This document shows, one piece after another, positions 18,203 through 26,592 of a DNA stretch of 64,000 bases. The notes beneath the pieces are model-generated. The model made no database searches and was not told the DNA's origin. It saw nothing but the letters and a program-made list of their open reading frames with translations. A program made the position numbers and the translations under genes. The stretch comes from Acholeplasmataceae bacterium UBA2284 (lineage in GTDB: Bacteria > Bacillota_I > Bacilli_A > Acholeplasmatales > Acholeplasmataceae), in the NCBI GenBank assembly GCA_002345705.1, contig DDWO01000014.1, positions 1 through 64,000 on the forward strand, in the 5' to 3' direction. Each line of letters opens with the position of its first letter. Within the stretch, counting starts at the first letter, position 1.

Positions 18203-18887
18203 AATCGTAGAGTTGAAGAAGATTAATAAGGTTTATGGTATAAAAACACCGAATCCCACGCAGGTATTATTTGATTTAGATTTATCCTTTGAGGAGAGCA
18301 CATTTAATTCTATTATTGGGCAATCAGGGAGTGGTAAATCTACATTACTAAATATATTAGGAACACTAGACAAAGCAACCTCAGGTGATGTTTTCATCAA
18401 TGGAAAAAACACACAAGCAATGAAAAAGAATGAGTTATCGAATCTTCGAAATGAAGCCATTGGATTTATCTTCCAGTTTCATTATCTATTACCTGAATTT
18501 ACAGCACTAGAAAATGTATTGATGCCCTATAGAATATCAAAAAAACCAATGACTGAAGAAGTAATGAATAGAGCACTTGAACTACTAGATATTGTAGGAT
18601 TAACAAAGGTCAAGGATAATCTTGCTATCAACATGTCAGGCGGACAGCAACAAAGAGTTGCTATAGCAAGAGCATTAATCAATAATCCAAAGATTATTTT
18701 AGCTGATGAACCAACAGGTAATCTAGATAGTGATACAACAGAGCAGGTCTATGAATTACTGAGAGAAATCAATCTTAGATATAAAACAACGTTTATTATC
18801 ATTACACATGATCGGCACATTGCAGAAAAAGCGGATCGAATTATTGAAATCAAGGATGGAAGAATCAATTTGGATATCCAAAAATAG
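18195..18887 (+). CDS. ABC transporter ATPase, LolD/MacB type
   Basis: 230 residues with all nucleotide-binding motifs: Walker A GQSGSGKST, Q-loop FIFQFHYLLPEFTALENV (a MacB/LolD feature), signature MSGGQQQRVAIARAL, Walker B ILADEPTGNLD and H-loop ITHDRH. It pairs with the FtsX-type permease upstream and is followed by a strong terminator, so the operon is B12-domain protein, permease, ATPase. Confidence 0.92.
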   Translation: MPKIVELKKINKVYGIKTPNPTQVLFDLDLSFEESTFNSIIGQSGSGKSTLLNILGTLDKATSGDVFINGKNTQAMKKNELSNLRNEAIGFIFQFHYLLPEFTALENVLMPYRISKKPMTEEVMNRALELLDIVGLTKVKDNLAINMSGGQQQRVAIARALINNPKIILADEPTGNLDSDTTEQVYELLREINLRYKTTFIIITHDRHIAEKADRIIEIKDGRINLDIQK

Positions 18888-18897
18888 TTATCAAAAT

Positions 18898-18931
18898 AAC
18901 AGACTCAAGAATTTTGAGTCTGTTTTCTTTT
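18898..18931 (+). terminator. Terminator of the B12/ABC operon
   Basis: Eleven-base perfect stem AACAGACTCAA/TTGAGTCTGTT with GAATT loop, followed by a T-rich tract. Confidence 0.88.
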
Positions 18932-19016
18932 CTTACAAATTTATTAAGTTGAAAGATAACATTTGTATAATGAATAATCTAGGTATATAATCAAAATGAA
19001 AAAAAGATTAAAGAAA

Positions 19017-19038
19017 TTCACATTATACTTTATGTGAA
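19017..19038. repeat. Inverted repeat in the GGDEF gene leader
   Basis: TTCACAT and ATGTGAA are perfect 7-base arms separated by 8 bases containing TTATAC. It sits just upstream of the AAAGGAGG ribosome site of the diguanylate cyclase gene, so it may be an operator or an RNA hairpin. Confidence 0.5.
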
Positions 19039-19054
19039 GTAAAGGAGGATAAAG

Positions 19055-20593
19055 ATGAGCACAATTTTATGGATTATATACTTTACTTTCGCAGTGATTT
19101 CTTTTGTGCCTGTCATTAAACTCGAACAGGTTAAGAACCATGAAAAATATCGAGTTTTATGGTATTTATCAATATCTGTCTTTGCATGGTCAGTGACGAA
19201 GGGTTTATCTAGTATTGTTAGTGAGCCAATTTCTATATATTATTTTTCAATTTTGACATATCCGATTATATTTTTAATTATTTATTTTATTTATTTAACC
19301 TTTAAATCCTATATGAATGAAAAGGTCCATAAAGCATTTCATATATTTGGTATTACATTTTTTATTTTGAGTTTAATTATTTCAATAACAAATCCCTTGC
19401 ATCATTGGATGATAGATGTCTCATTATCAACAAACATTACCCAAGATACTTTAGCAGTAGTAGGTCGTGGCTTTTTCTTCTATGTTCACACCTTTGCTAG
19501 CTATATCATTTTAGCAATAGCCTTTATTAAGATTATTCGATTTATGTCTAAACGCAAAAAAATTAATGAGGGTGCCTTTCCGTTTGGGATGATTGTTTTT
19601 AGCTTAATTATTGGAGTTCAACTGAATGTTATACACGTCTTTTTTTATCCATTTGAGCTAGATCCAACCTATTTATTCGTAGTAATTGTAACCTTTGTCA
19701 TGTACACAATCATTTATAAAAGAGATTTCAATGTGAATTTAATTTCATCCTCTAGACAATACTTGCTAGAAAAAATGAGAGAGATGTATATCATTACTGA
19801 TAATAATTTAGTAGTCATTGAGTATTCGAAGAATTTAAGAGATAGATTTCAACTTACATATCAAGAATCAAGTCCCTTGGATGACTTTTTAAAGGAACTC
19901 AAGAAAAAAGCTATGATTTTTACTGATATCAAGGAGTTAAATCATCTTCCGTTTAATCAAAAAAAGCCGTATCTACATATGACATCTCAAAGCTTTTCAG
20001 TAAGTAGATTTAAATCAAAGGGGACTTTGGTTTTGCTATATGATGAAACTGAGGATATGAAGCTTATCCATGAAATAGAAGAGCTTAGAAAAAAGGATTT
20101 AATGAGTGGGCTATTTAATAGAAACTATCTAGAAGCTAACAGAAGAAAACTTGAAAAGGATAATGATCAATTGGGAGTAGTCTTAGTTGATATAGATGGA
20201 TTGAAGCTCAGAAATGATTATTTAGGACATCCATCTGGAGATAAGTTTATTATTAAGTTTGCAAATGCTGTTTTAGATCTAACTAATAAATATACAGATA
20301 TGATTCCAATTCGCCTTGGGGGAGATGAATTTTTAATTGTTGTTAAAAAAACGACAGAAGAAAAGATTGAAGAGATAATGGGTAAACTTGTATTAGCAAC
20401 TAGAAGCGATGACTTAGTTGAAAATATTAGCTTTTCATATGGGTACGCAGTTAAAAAATATAAAAACGACACATTAATGATGCTCATGCGTCGTGCGGAC
20501 CTTAAACTTTACGATATGAAGGAAACTCATAAAGAGATTAAAGAAAGAATTGCTAAAGAACTAACTAAAAAGCTAGACTCAGTCAGCAGATAA
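19055..20593 (+). CDS. Membrane-bound diguanylate cyclase (7TM-GGDEF)
   Basis: 512 residues: about seven N-terminal membrane helices (1-222, like the histidine-kinase 7TM sensor module), a PAS-like linker (240-340), and a C-terminal GGDEF domain. The active loop is intact (LGGDEFLIV, residues 421-429) with VDIDG at 378-382 for metal and DLMSGLFNRNYLE at the domain start. The usual inhibitory RxxD site is not seen; the place reads KYTD. It should make cyclic di-GMP from GTP. AAAGGAGGATAAAG precedes the ATG. Confidence 0.9.
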   Translation: MSTILWIIYFTFAVISFVPVIKLEQVKNHEKYRVLWYLSISVFAWSVTKGLSSIVSEPISIYYFSILTYPIIFLIIYFIYLTFKSYMNEKVHKAFHIFGITFFILSLIISITNPLHHWMIDVSLSTNITQDTLAVVGRGFFFYVHTFASYIILAIAFIKIIRFMSKRKKINEGAFPFGMIVFSLIIGVQLNVIHVFFYPFELDPTYLFVVIVTFVMYTIIYKRDFNVNLISSSRQYLLEKMREMYIITDNNLVVIEYSKNLRDRFQLTYQESSPLDDFLKELKKKAMIFTDIKELNHLPFNQKKPYLHMTSQSFSVSRFKSKGTLVLLYDETEDMKLIHEIEELRKKDLMSGLFNRNYLEANRRKLEKDNDQLGVVLVDIDGLKLRNDYLGHPSGDKFIIKFANAVLDLTNKYTDMIPIRLGGDEFLIVVKKTTEEKIEEIMGKLVLATRSDDLVENISFSYGYAVKKYKNDTLMMLMRRADLKLYDMKETHKEIKERIAKELTKKLDSVSR

Positions 20594-20621
20594 AATGCTC
20601 ATAACTTGAGCATTTTTTTTA
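20592..20621. terminator. Terminator between converging genes
   Basis: Stem AATGCTC/GAGCATT with a 7-base loop; eight T's on the plus strand and a short A run on the other side. It ends the GGDEF gene and may also serve the minus-strand membrane protein. Confidence 0.8.
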
Positions 20622-21386
20622 TAGACCCTTATAGAAGACAATGCCATTGATGATTAGTAAGACAATAATTGAAAATATAGATGTATAGACAATTGCTGGA
20701 TATTGGAAATTGAACTCCGATTGACTTAAATGTCTAATCAGTATGCCTGTATATGCCCATACGAAGACTAAACCAAATGCTATATCTGATTTAAGATATA
20801 TGACTAAAGAACCTATCACAATCCCAACAATTAATATGACTATAGTCAAAAAAACAGAGGTGCTATTAAAGCTTGGTACACCTAGGTCAACGAGCAAAAT
20901 AGTCATATTAGCAATGCTAGCTATAACAATCCATCCAAAATAAACACTAAAAGAAATTCTTGTTAAAAGATTTAACGATTCAGTTTGATTGGAGATAAGG
21001 ATGAGTGTTACAAGAAGAACAATCATCGCAATCATAGATAACAAAATTTGATTATGATGCCAAAATAATAACCAAGAAATATTAGCTAACGAGCTTATTG
21101 AGAAAAGAATGTTTACAGTAAAATAAGTTTTTTGGATGACTTCAGACTCAACCTGTCCAATTCTTGTCAATTGGAATATCGAGTATGCACCTAAAAGTAG
21201 ATATATAATTCCCCAAATCGAGAATGTAAATCCGGTTGGTTGAAATAGATTGGGGTACTGATCAGAGATCTCTCCTGTATTTTGTCCATTGATTGGTAAA
21301 GTGTTCGCCAAAGCATTCATAACAATCATCAAGACAAAAAGTAAAACAGCAACGAGTATTGAACTTAAGTTTTGAGTTTGAGTCAT
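20619..21386 (-). CDS. Multi-pass membrane protein, TspO-like (tryptophan-rich sensory) family, tentative
   Basis: 255 residues with about eight hydrophobic helices and almost no soluble part. The N-terminal stretch NALANTLPINGQNTGEIS followed by QPTGFTFSIWGIIYLLLG resembles the long type of proteins annotated as tryptophan-rich sensory proteins. The function in these bacteria is unknown. It has an AGGAGGT ribosome site and a TATAAT-like -10 (minus strand, 21415-21420). It is separated from the upstream minus-strand gene by a terminator, so it is probably transcribed alone. Confidence 0.55.
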   Translation of the reverse strand: MTQTQNLSSILVAVLLFVLMIVMNALANTLPINGQNTGEISDQYPNLFQPTGFTFSIWGIIYLLLGAYSIFQLTRIGQVESEVIQKTYFTVNILFSISSLANISWLLFWHHNQILLSMIAMIVLLVTLILISNQTESLNLLTRISFSVYFGWIVIASIANMTILLVDLGVPSFNSTSVFLTIVILIVGIVIGSLVIYLKSDIAFGLVFVWAYTGILIRHLSQSEFNFQYPAIVYTSIFSIIVLLIINGIVFYKGL

Positions 21387-21433
21387 TCGATTTACCTCCT
21401 ATATTCTTTATTTCATTATAGCATTTAACCAAC

Positions 21434-21459
21434 AAAAAAGGCTTCCACTTGGAAGCCTT
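21434..21459 (-). terminator. Terminator of the minus-strand hypothetical gene
   Basis: Perfect 9-base stem AAGGCTTCC/GGAAGCCTT with ACTT loop; T run on the minus strand. Confidence 0.85.
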
Positions 21460-21464
21460 AAGTA

Positions 21465-22100
21465 TTAATTATTTGGAACGACAACGTTAGGATTCAAGTC
21501 CTCTAATGGGAATGCGATATAAACTGTTTTCACTAATGGGTTTCCTGCTGCCATAAATGTATATTCTAATTTTAAATAAAGAATAGGATCACTGACTTCA
21601 ACAAACCACAAAGGTCTTAAGGGTAATTCATGATTGAAATTGACCTGTACTGAACGTACAGTAGTAGATAAAGGTGCAGGTGTTCCAATATATCTTACAT
21701 CTGTCCAAGGTGTCTTTAGGACTGCAGTCACATTGACTGAGTTTACAGTGTAATTCGTCTTTGGGGTATAAAACATATTGAATTTATAAAATCCACCAGT
21801 TAATATAGTTTCGCCATCTACTTCAGTTTCAACAGGATTTTTAAGCTCTTGCCATACGATGGATAATTCAAAAGCGTCTATCTCATCTATGTCTGTAAAT
21901 TCCTTGATATAAACCGTAGTATTACTCACTTCAGCATCAAAATGAACCTTTTGATTATTGGTATATGCACCGATATATGCGGTTAAAATTAAAGCGATTG
22001 GCACAATGATTAAAAACGATAAAACAACGACTTTTATTCTGTTTTGGTGTAGCCATGACCAAAAGTTAAATTTAACTTCTTTTTTCACATTATTTTTCAT
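21465..22100 (-). CDS. Hypothetical single-pass membrane protein with external domain
   Basis: 211 residues, not recognised. One strong membrane helix at about 23-46 (VVVLSFLIIVPIALILTAYI) after a basic start, then about 165 residues rich in beta-strand patterns and Asn/Thr/Val with no cysteine, predicted outside the cell. AAGGAG lies somewhat far from the ATG (about 12 bases). A TATAAT on the minus strand at 22139-22144 is a likely -10. It has no conserved neighbour and is monocistronic. Confidence 0.6.
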   Translation of the reverse strand: MKNNVKKEVKFNFWSWLHQNRIKVVVLSFLIIVPIALILTAYIGAYTNNQKVHFDAEVSNTTVYIKEFTDIDEIDAFELSIVWQELKNPVETEVDGETILTGGFYKFNMFYTPKTNYTVNSVNVTAVLKTPWTDVRYIGTPAPLSTTVRSVQVNFNHELPLRPLWFVEVSDPILYLKLEYTFMAAGNPLVKTVYIAFPLEDLNPNVVVPNN

Positions 22101-22198
22101 ATTTATAGAATAACTCCTTCATCTTGTATACAAAGTCTATTATACATGAAATAGATAAAAAGAAAAAGAGTTAACATTAAACTCTCTTGGTTTCTTCA

Positions 22199-22228
22199 TT
22201 GACTTAAAACCAAAAAATAAGGTATAAT
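22199..22228 (+). promoter_or_regulatory. rny promoter
   Basis: -35 TTGACT, 18-base spacer, -10 TATAAT, leaving a leader of about 65 bases before the RNase Y start. Confidence 0.8.
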
Positions 22229-22301
22229 GATTAAGTACAACATGTATATGACAATTTGAGAAAATCAGTTGTTAAAAATAAAAAAATATGGAGGTGTAAG
22301 A

Positions 22302-23876
22302 ATGCTAATCATAGCACTCAATGCTGTAGAAGCAGTCATCTCCGGTTTGCTAATCGTAATTGCACTTGTTTTAGGATATTTTCTACGTGTTTGGCAACAC
22401 GAAAAAAACTTAAAGTCAAGTCGCGACCTCGCTGAAAAAATTGTTGAAGATGGAAAAAAAGAAGTAGAAAAATCAAAAAGAGAAAGTGTTTTAGAAGCAA
22501 AACAAGAAATTTTTGCGTTACGTAAGGATTTTGATAATGACATACGCGAACGTAGACAAGTCGTGGTTAACCTTGAAAATAAGGTATCACAGCGCGAAGA
22601 CACATTAAACCGTCGTGCGCTTCATTTGGATAAACGTGAAGAAACGTTAACCCTCAGAGAAGAAAAGCTCGATGAAAAGAAAGAACAGCTTGAACAATTA
22701 AATAGCAAAGCGGAAGAAGTCTTGAAACAGCAAGAAGAAAGATTGATGGAGATCTCTAGTTTAAGTATGGACGATGCAAGAGATATCATTATGGCAAGAG
22801 TTAGAGATAGCCTCTCTGATGAAATTGCTGCCTACATCAAGGATGAAGAAGAAAAGGCTAAAAATGAAGTAGTGGGACGTTCTAAGCAACTGTTATCACT
22901 CGCAATCCAAAAGTATGCAAGTGAAACAACTACAGAAAGAACTGTATCCGTAGTGGATTTACCAAACGATGAAATGAAGGGCCGAATTATTGGACGCGAA
23001 GGACGTAATATTCGCACAATAGAGGCATTAACCGGTGTTGATTTAATTATTGATGACACACCTGAAGCAGTCGTTTTAAGTGGATTTGATCCGATTAGAA
23101 GAGAAATTGCCAAACGCGCATTAATGACGTTAGTATCTGATGGTCGTATTCATCCAGGACGTATTGAAGAAGTGGTTGAAAAAGCAAGAGTCGAAGTGGA
23201 TATGTTTATCCGCGAGGCTGGTGAAGATGCAGTGTTCAAGGTGGGGATCGGTAGAATCCATCCTGATCTTGTGAAATTATTGGGTCGTTTAAGCTTTAGA
23301 ACAAGCTACGGCCAAAACGTATTAAAGCATTCAATTGAAGTCGCATTCTTAGCAGGCAAGCTTGCTGCAGAAATCGGCGAAGACGAAATGATGGCACGTC
23401 GTGCAGGATTACTTCATGACATCGGTAAAGCTGTAGACCATGAGGTCGAAGGTGGACATGTTGAAATTGGAGTTAATATCGTCAATCGTTATAAAGAACC
23501 AAAAGAAGTTGTGGATGCAATTCAATCCCATCATGGTGATAAAGAAGCGGAAACAATTATTGCTGTATTGGTCGCAGCAGCAGATGCATTATCTGCAGCA
23601 CGTCCAGGAGCAAGATCTGAATCAATGGAAAATTATATCAAACGATTAGAACAATTAGAAGCCATTTCCAATGAAATTCCTGGAGTTGAAAAATCATATG
23701 CTATTCAAGCTGGACGTGAAATTAGAGTCATTGTCAAAGCAGATCAAGTAGATGATCTATCAACCTTCAAGGTCGCTCGCCAAATCAAGGAACAAATTGA
23801 AGAAAAGATGACGTACCCTGGAACTATCAAGGTTACGGTAATCAGAGAAACACGAGCAACAGACATTGCAAAATAA
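22302..23876 (+). CDS. rny: Ribonuclease Y
   Basis: Membrane-anchored endoribonuclease that starts mRNA decay. From ATG 22302 it is 524 residues, close to the Bacillus length. An in-frame TTG at 22269 is less likely because GGAGGT sits correctly before 22302. Order of domains: membrane helix (about 5-27), long charged coiled coil (30-200), KH domain (GRIIGREGRNIRTIEALTG) and HD domain (LLHDIGKAVDHE). In Bacillus pbpX separates recA and rny; here a non-wall insert does. Confidence 0.97.
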   Translation: MLIIALNAVEAVISGLLIVIALVLGYFLRVWQHEKNLKSSRDLAEKIVEDGKKEVEKSKRESVLEAKQEIFALRKDFDNDIRERRQVVVNLENKVSQREDTLNRRALHLDKREETLTLREEKLDEKKEQLEQLNSKAEEVLKQQEERLMEISSLSMDDARDIIMARVRDSLSDEIAAYIKDEEEKAKNEVVGRSKQLLSLAIQKYASETTTERTVSVVDLPNDEMKGRIIGREGRNIRTIEALTGVDLIIDDTPEAVVLSGFDPIRREIAKRALMTLVSDGRIHPGRIEEVVEKARVEVDMFIREAGEDAVFKVGIGRIHPDLVKLLGRLSFRTSYGQNVLKHSIEVAFLAGKLAAEIGEDEMMARRAGLLHDIGKAVDHEVEGGHVEIGVNIVNRYKEPKEVVDAIQSHHGDKEAETIIAVLVAAADALSAARPGARSESMENYIKRLEQLEAISNEIPGVEKSYAIQAGREIRVIVKADQVDDLSTFKVARQIKEQIEEKMTYPGTIKVTVIRETRATDIAK

Positions 23877-23895
23877 GAGGCTTAGGCCTCTTTTT
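23875..23895 (+). terminator. Terminator after rny
   Basis: AAGAGGC/GCCTCTT stem with TTAG loop and T run, starting in the rny stop codon. It may be partly read through into ymdB. Confidence 0.75.
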
Positions 23896-23918
23896 GTTAG
23901 ATAGAAAGAAGTGATGAA

Positions 23919-24680
23919 ATGAAGGTATTATTTATTGGTGATCTTTATGGCAAACCAGGATTAGATATGCTGAATGATCATTTAACAGAGCTCAAAAGTA
24001 AATACCGTCCTAACGTGATTATCTTAAATGCAGAAAATGCTTCCTATGGTAGAGGTATTAGCTTAAAGATCTATAAGGAACTTATGAGTATGGGTATACA
24101 CATGCTTACGATGGGAAATTGGGTTTGGGGAAATAAAGAACTTTTTGAGTTTATTGATGGATCAAATATCGTTAGACCATTTAATTTTAGAAATGCACCT
24201 GGCAAGGGAGCGTTAACCGTAAACTACAATGGTAAAAAGCTATTGGTAATCAATGCACTTGGAAGAACCTTTATGAATCCTAATTTAGATGATCCATTTA
24301 CTGGAATTGATTCAATTCTTGAAAATGAGAAGGCAGACTATGTTTTAGTCGATATCCACGCTGAAGCAACATCAGAAAAGGTAGCCTTAGGTCATTATTT
24401 AGATGGTAGAGTGAGTGCAGTAGTTGGTACACATACACACATACCTACGGCAGATGAAAGAGCATTACCAAATGGTACGCTCTATATTACAGATGTTGGT
24501 ATGACAGGTCCCTTAAATGGTGTCATTGGTGTCACCAAGGAAATTGTATTGGACCGCTTTATCAACGGCTTTTCAACTCCAAATGAGGTTGCACCAGGTG
24601 TTAAACAATTAAACGCAGTCATTATGGATTTTGAGAAAAAAACTATACAAAGAATACACATTGAAAGCGAAACAGTGTAA
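23919..24680 (+). CDS. ymdB: YmdB family metallophosphoesterase
   Basis: 253 residues. Metal-binding motifs: GDLYGKPG, LNAENASYGRG, TMGNWVWGNKE and VGTHTHIPTADER. Family members are phosphodiesterases that act on 2',3'-cyclic nucleotides or cAMP and affect RNase Y-dependent expression in Bacillus. The rny-ymdB pairing is conserved. A terminator hairpin overlaps its stop codon. Confidence 0.93.
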   Translation: MKVLFIGDLYGKPGLDMLNDHLTELKSKYRPNVIILNAENASYGRGISLKIYKELMSMGIHMLTMGNWVWGNKELFEFIDGSNIVRPFNFRNAPGKGALTVNYNGKKLLVINALGRTFMNPNLDDPFTGIDSILENEKADYVLVDIHAEATSEKVALGHYLDGRVSAVVGTHTHIPTADERALPNGTLYITDVGMTGPLNGVIGVTKEIVLDRFINGFSTPNEVAPGVKQLNAVIMDFEKKTIQRIHIESETV

Positions 24681-24697
24681 AACACACTGTTTTTTCA
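24671..24697 (+). terminator. Terminator after ymdB
   Basis: AACAGTGT/ACACTGTT stem with a 5-base loop and six T's; the ymdB stop codon is inside it. A TATAAT follows at 24700 and may start the miaB transcript. Confidence 0.75.
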
Positions 24698-24721
24698 TGT
24701 ATAATAGTAGAAGGTGATTAT

Positions 24722-26161
24722 ATGAGCAACATAGATATTGAAAAATACTTCAAGCCTGACTTAAATCAAGCGAGAAAAAGAAGTAAAAAAGCGATTGAAG
24801 AACTACAATTTAATTTATCAGATGCACATTATAAAATAGGTGTCGATAAAACCTACATGATTGATACATACGGATGTCAAGGTAATGAAGCGGATAGCGA
24901 AACCATGGCAGGTATTTTAGAATTGATGGGATTCACTAAAGCATTATCTGAAGACAATGCTGATGTGATTATATTAAACACATGTGCGATTCGTGAGAAT
25001 GCAGAAAATAGAATTTGGGGAGAGCTTGGAAGACTAAAGGCATATAAAAGACAAAACCCCAATTTAATTTTAGGCTTAGCTGGATGCATGGCACAGGAAG
25101 AAAATGTAGTCGAACGTGTAATGAAAAAGTATCAGCATGTCGATATTATTTTTGGTACACATAATATTTATAAGCTTCCAGAATATATTGAAACAGCAAT
25201 GTTTGCTAAGGAAAGAGTCATTGAAGTCTACTCTCAAGAGGGTGATATCATTGAAAATCTTCCAAAGGTTAGAACTCATAAGTTTAAAGCATGGGTAAAT
25301 ATCATGTTTGGCTGTGATGAGTTTTGTACATATTGTATCGTTCCATATACAAGAGGTAAGGAACGCTCAAGATCTAAGGAAGAAATTATCTTAGAAGTTA
25401 ATGAACTCGTTCATCAAGGCTATAAGGAAGTTACCTTACTTGGACAAAACGTCAATGCTTATGGAAAAGATTTTAAGGATAAGAATTATACATTCGGTGA
25501 TTTATTAAGAGATCTAGATCAAACAGGAATTGAACGTATTCGTTTTACAACCAGTCATCCACATGACCTAGACCTAAAAACAATGGAAGCGATGAGAGAT
25601 TCCAAGCATGTCATGCCGTTCTTTCATTTACCAGTACAATCAGGGTCTAATCCTGTATTAAAGAAAATGAATAGACACTACACTAAGGAATCCTATTTAA
25701 AGGTCTTAAATGAACTTAAATCGACAGTTCCTGGTATTGCAGTCACTACAGATATTATCGTAGGATTCCCTACCGAAACTGAAGCTGACTTTTTAGAAAC
25801 ACTAGATTTAGTTGAAAAGGCTGAGTTTGAAGGAGCATTCACCTTTGTATTCTCAAAAAGAGAAGGAACTCCTGCAGCGTTATTCGAAGATGATACTCCA
25901 GAAGAGATCAAAAAACAAAGACTTTATATTTTAAATGAAAGAGTAAACCAAGGCTATCTCAAGGGTAACGAAAGATTCGTTGGAAAAATCGTCAAGGTGT
26001 TAGTTGATGGTGTTTCCAAATATGATGATGAAGTGCTTGCAGGTTATACTGAGCATAATAAGCTAGTTAACTTTAAGGGCGACCCATCACTCATTGGTCA
26101 AATCGTTAATGTTAGAGTCACACTTGCTAAGACATGGTTTTTAATGGGTGAACTCGCATGA
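24722..26161 (+). CDS. miaB: tRNA-2-methylthio-N6-isopentenyladenosine synthase
   Basis: Radical SAM methylthiotransferase that turns i6A37 into ms2i6A37. 479 residues: UPF0004 domain with cluster cysteines (DTYGCQGNEADSE, LNTCAIRENAENR, AGCMAQEE), radical SAM C-x3-C-x2-C (CDEFCTYCIVPYTRGKER), and a C-terminal TRAM domain. The partner enzyme MiaA is encoded at 32.4 kb. It overlaps ymcA by 4 bases. Confidence 0.96.
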   Translation: MSNIDIEKYFKPDLNQARKRSKKAIEELQFNLSDAHYKIGVDKTYMIDTYGCQGNEADSETMAGILELMGFTKALSEDNADVIILNTCAIRENAENRIWGELGRLKAYKRQNPNLILGLAGCMAQEENVVERVMKKYQHVDIIFGTHNIYKLPEYIETAMFAKERVIEVYSQEGDIIENLPKVRTHKFKAWVNIMFGCDEFCTYCIVPYTRGKERSRSKEEIILEVNELVHQGYKEVTLLGQNVNAYGKDFKDKNYTFGDLLRDLDQTGIERIRFTTSHPHDLDLKTMEAMRDSKHVMPFFHLPVQSGSNPVLKKMNRHYTKESYLKVLNELKSTVPGIAVTTDIIVGFPTETEADFLETLDLVEKAEFEGAFTFVFSKREGTPAALFEDDTPEEIKKQRLYILNERVNQGYLKGNERFVGKIVKVLVDGVSKYDDEVLAGYTEHNKLVNFKGDPSLIGQIVNVRVTLAKTWFLMGELA

Positions 26162-26487
26162 CAGAAAAAGAAAAGCTAATCCAAATGCTACTAGAGAATG
26201 AAGACATACAACGCTACAAAAGAATTGAAAAACATATCAATACAAATAAAGAATTAAAGGCTAAATTTAACGAATTGAAGGCAATACAAAAGCAGCTAGT
26301 CAATGCGAAACATATCGGAAAATCAGAAGCTATTAAATCCTTTCAAGAGCGCTATGACGAATGTCTAGAAGCGATTGAAAGCTATCCTTTAATGTCAGAT
26401 TATTTGGCTTTACAAAGCGACATCAATGAAGTCGTACAAACGATCATTAGTATCATCGAAGATGGTATCGAAAAGGATTTTGAATGA
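26158..26487 (+). CDS. ymcA: YlbF/YmcA (RicA-like) family protein
   Basis: 109-residue all-helical protein of the YlbF/YmcA family. In Bacillus YmcA works with YlbF and YaaT in RNase Y-dependent mRNA processing. No metal-binding motif is obvious. Position directly after miaB (ymcB) and overlap ATGA match the Bacillus operon, which supports the assignment to YmcA rather than YlbF. Confidence 0.82.
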   Translation: MTEKEKLIQMLLENEDIQRYKRIEKHINTNKELKAKFNELKAIQKQLVNAKHIGKSEAIKSFQERYDECLEAIESYPLMSDYLALQSDINEVVQTIISIIEDGIEKDFE

Positions 26488-26489
26488 AC

Positions 26490-26514
26490 ATGGTCTAATC
26501 TAGGCCATTTTCCT
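26490..26514 (+). terminator. Terminator after ymcA
   Basis: Eight-base stem ATGGTCTA/TAGGCCAT with one wobble pair and ATC loop, then a T-rich tract. Confidence 0.65.
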
Positions 26515-26533
26515 TTATTTTAGGTGAAATAAC

Positions 26534-26562
26534 TTGTAATAAATATAAAATCGTTGTATTAT
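26534..26562 (+). promoter_or_regulatory. Promoter of the SAP-like tail-anchored protein gene
   Basis: -35 TTGTAA, exact 17-base spacer, -10 TATTAT. Confidence 0.65.
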
Positions 26563-26592
26563 TAATACAAAGAGTTATGTTGGAGGTTTACT

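Noticed and set aside
22164..22187. Hairpin AGAGTT/AACTCT as terminator of a minus-strand gene
   Set aside because: It lies upstream of the minus-strand gene start and its -10 box, and no minus-strand gene precedes it, so there is nothing for it to end.
22269..22301. RNase Y start at TTG 22269
   Set aside because: GGAGGT at 22290 fits ATG 22302, which also gives the usual family length.
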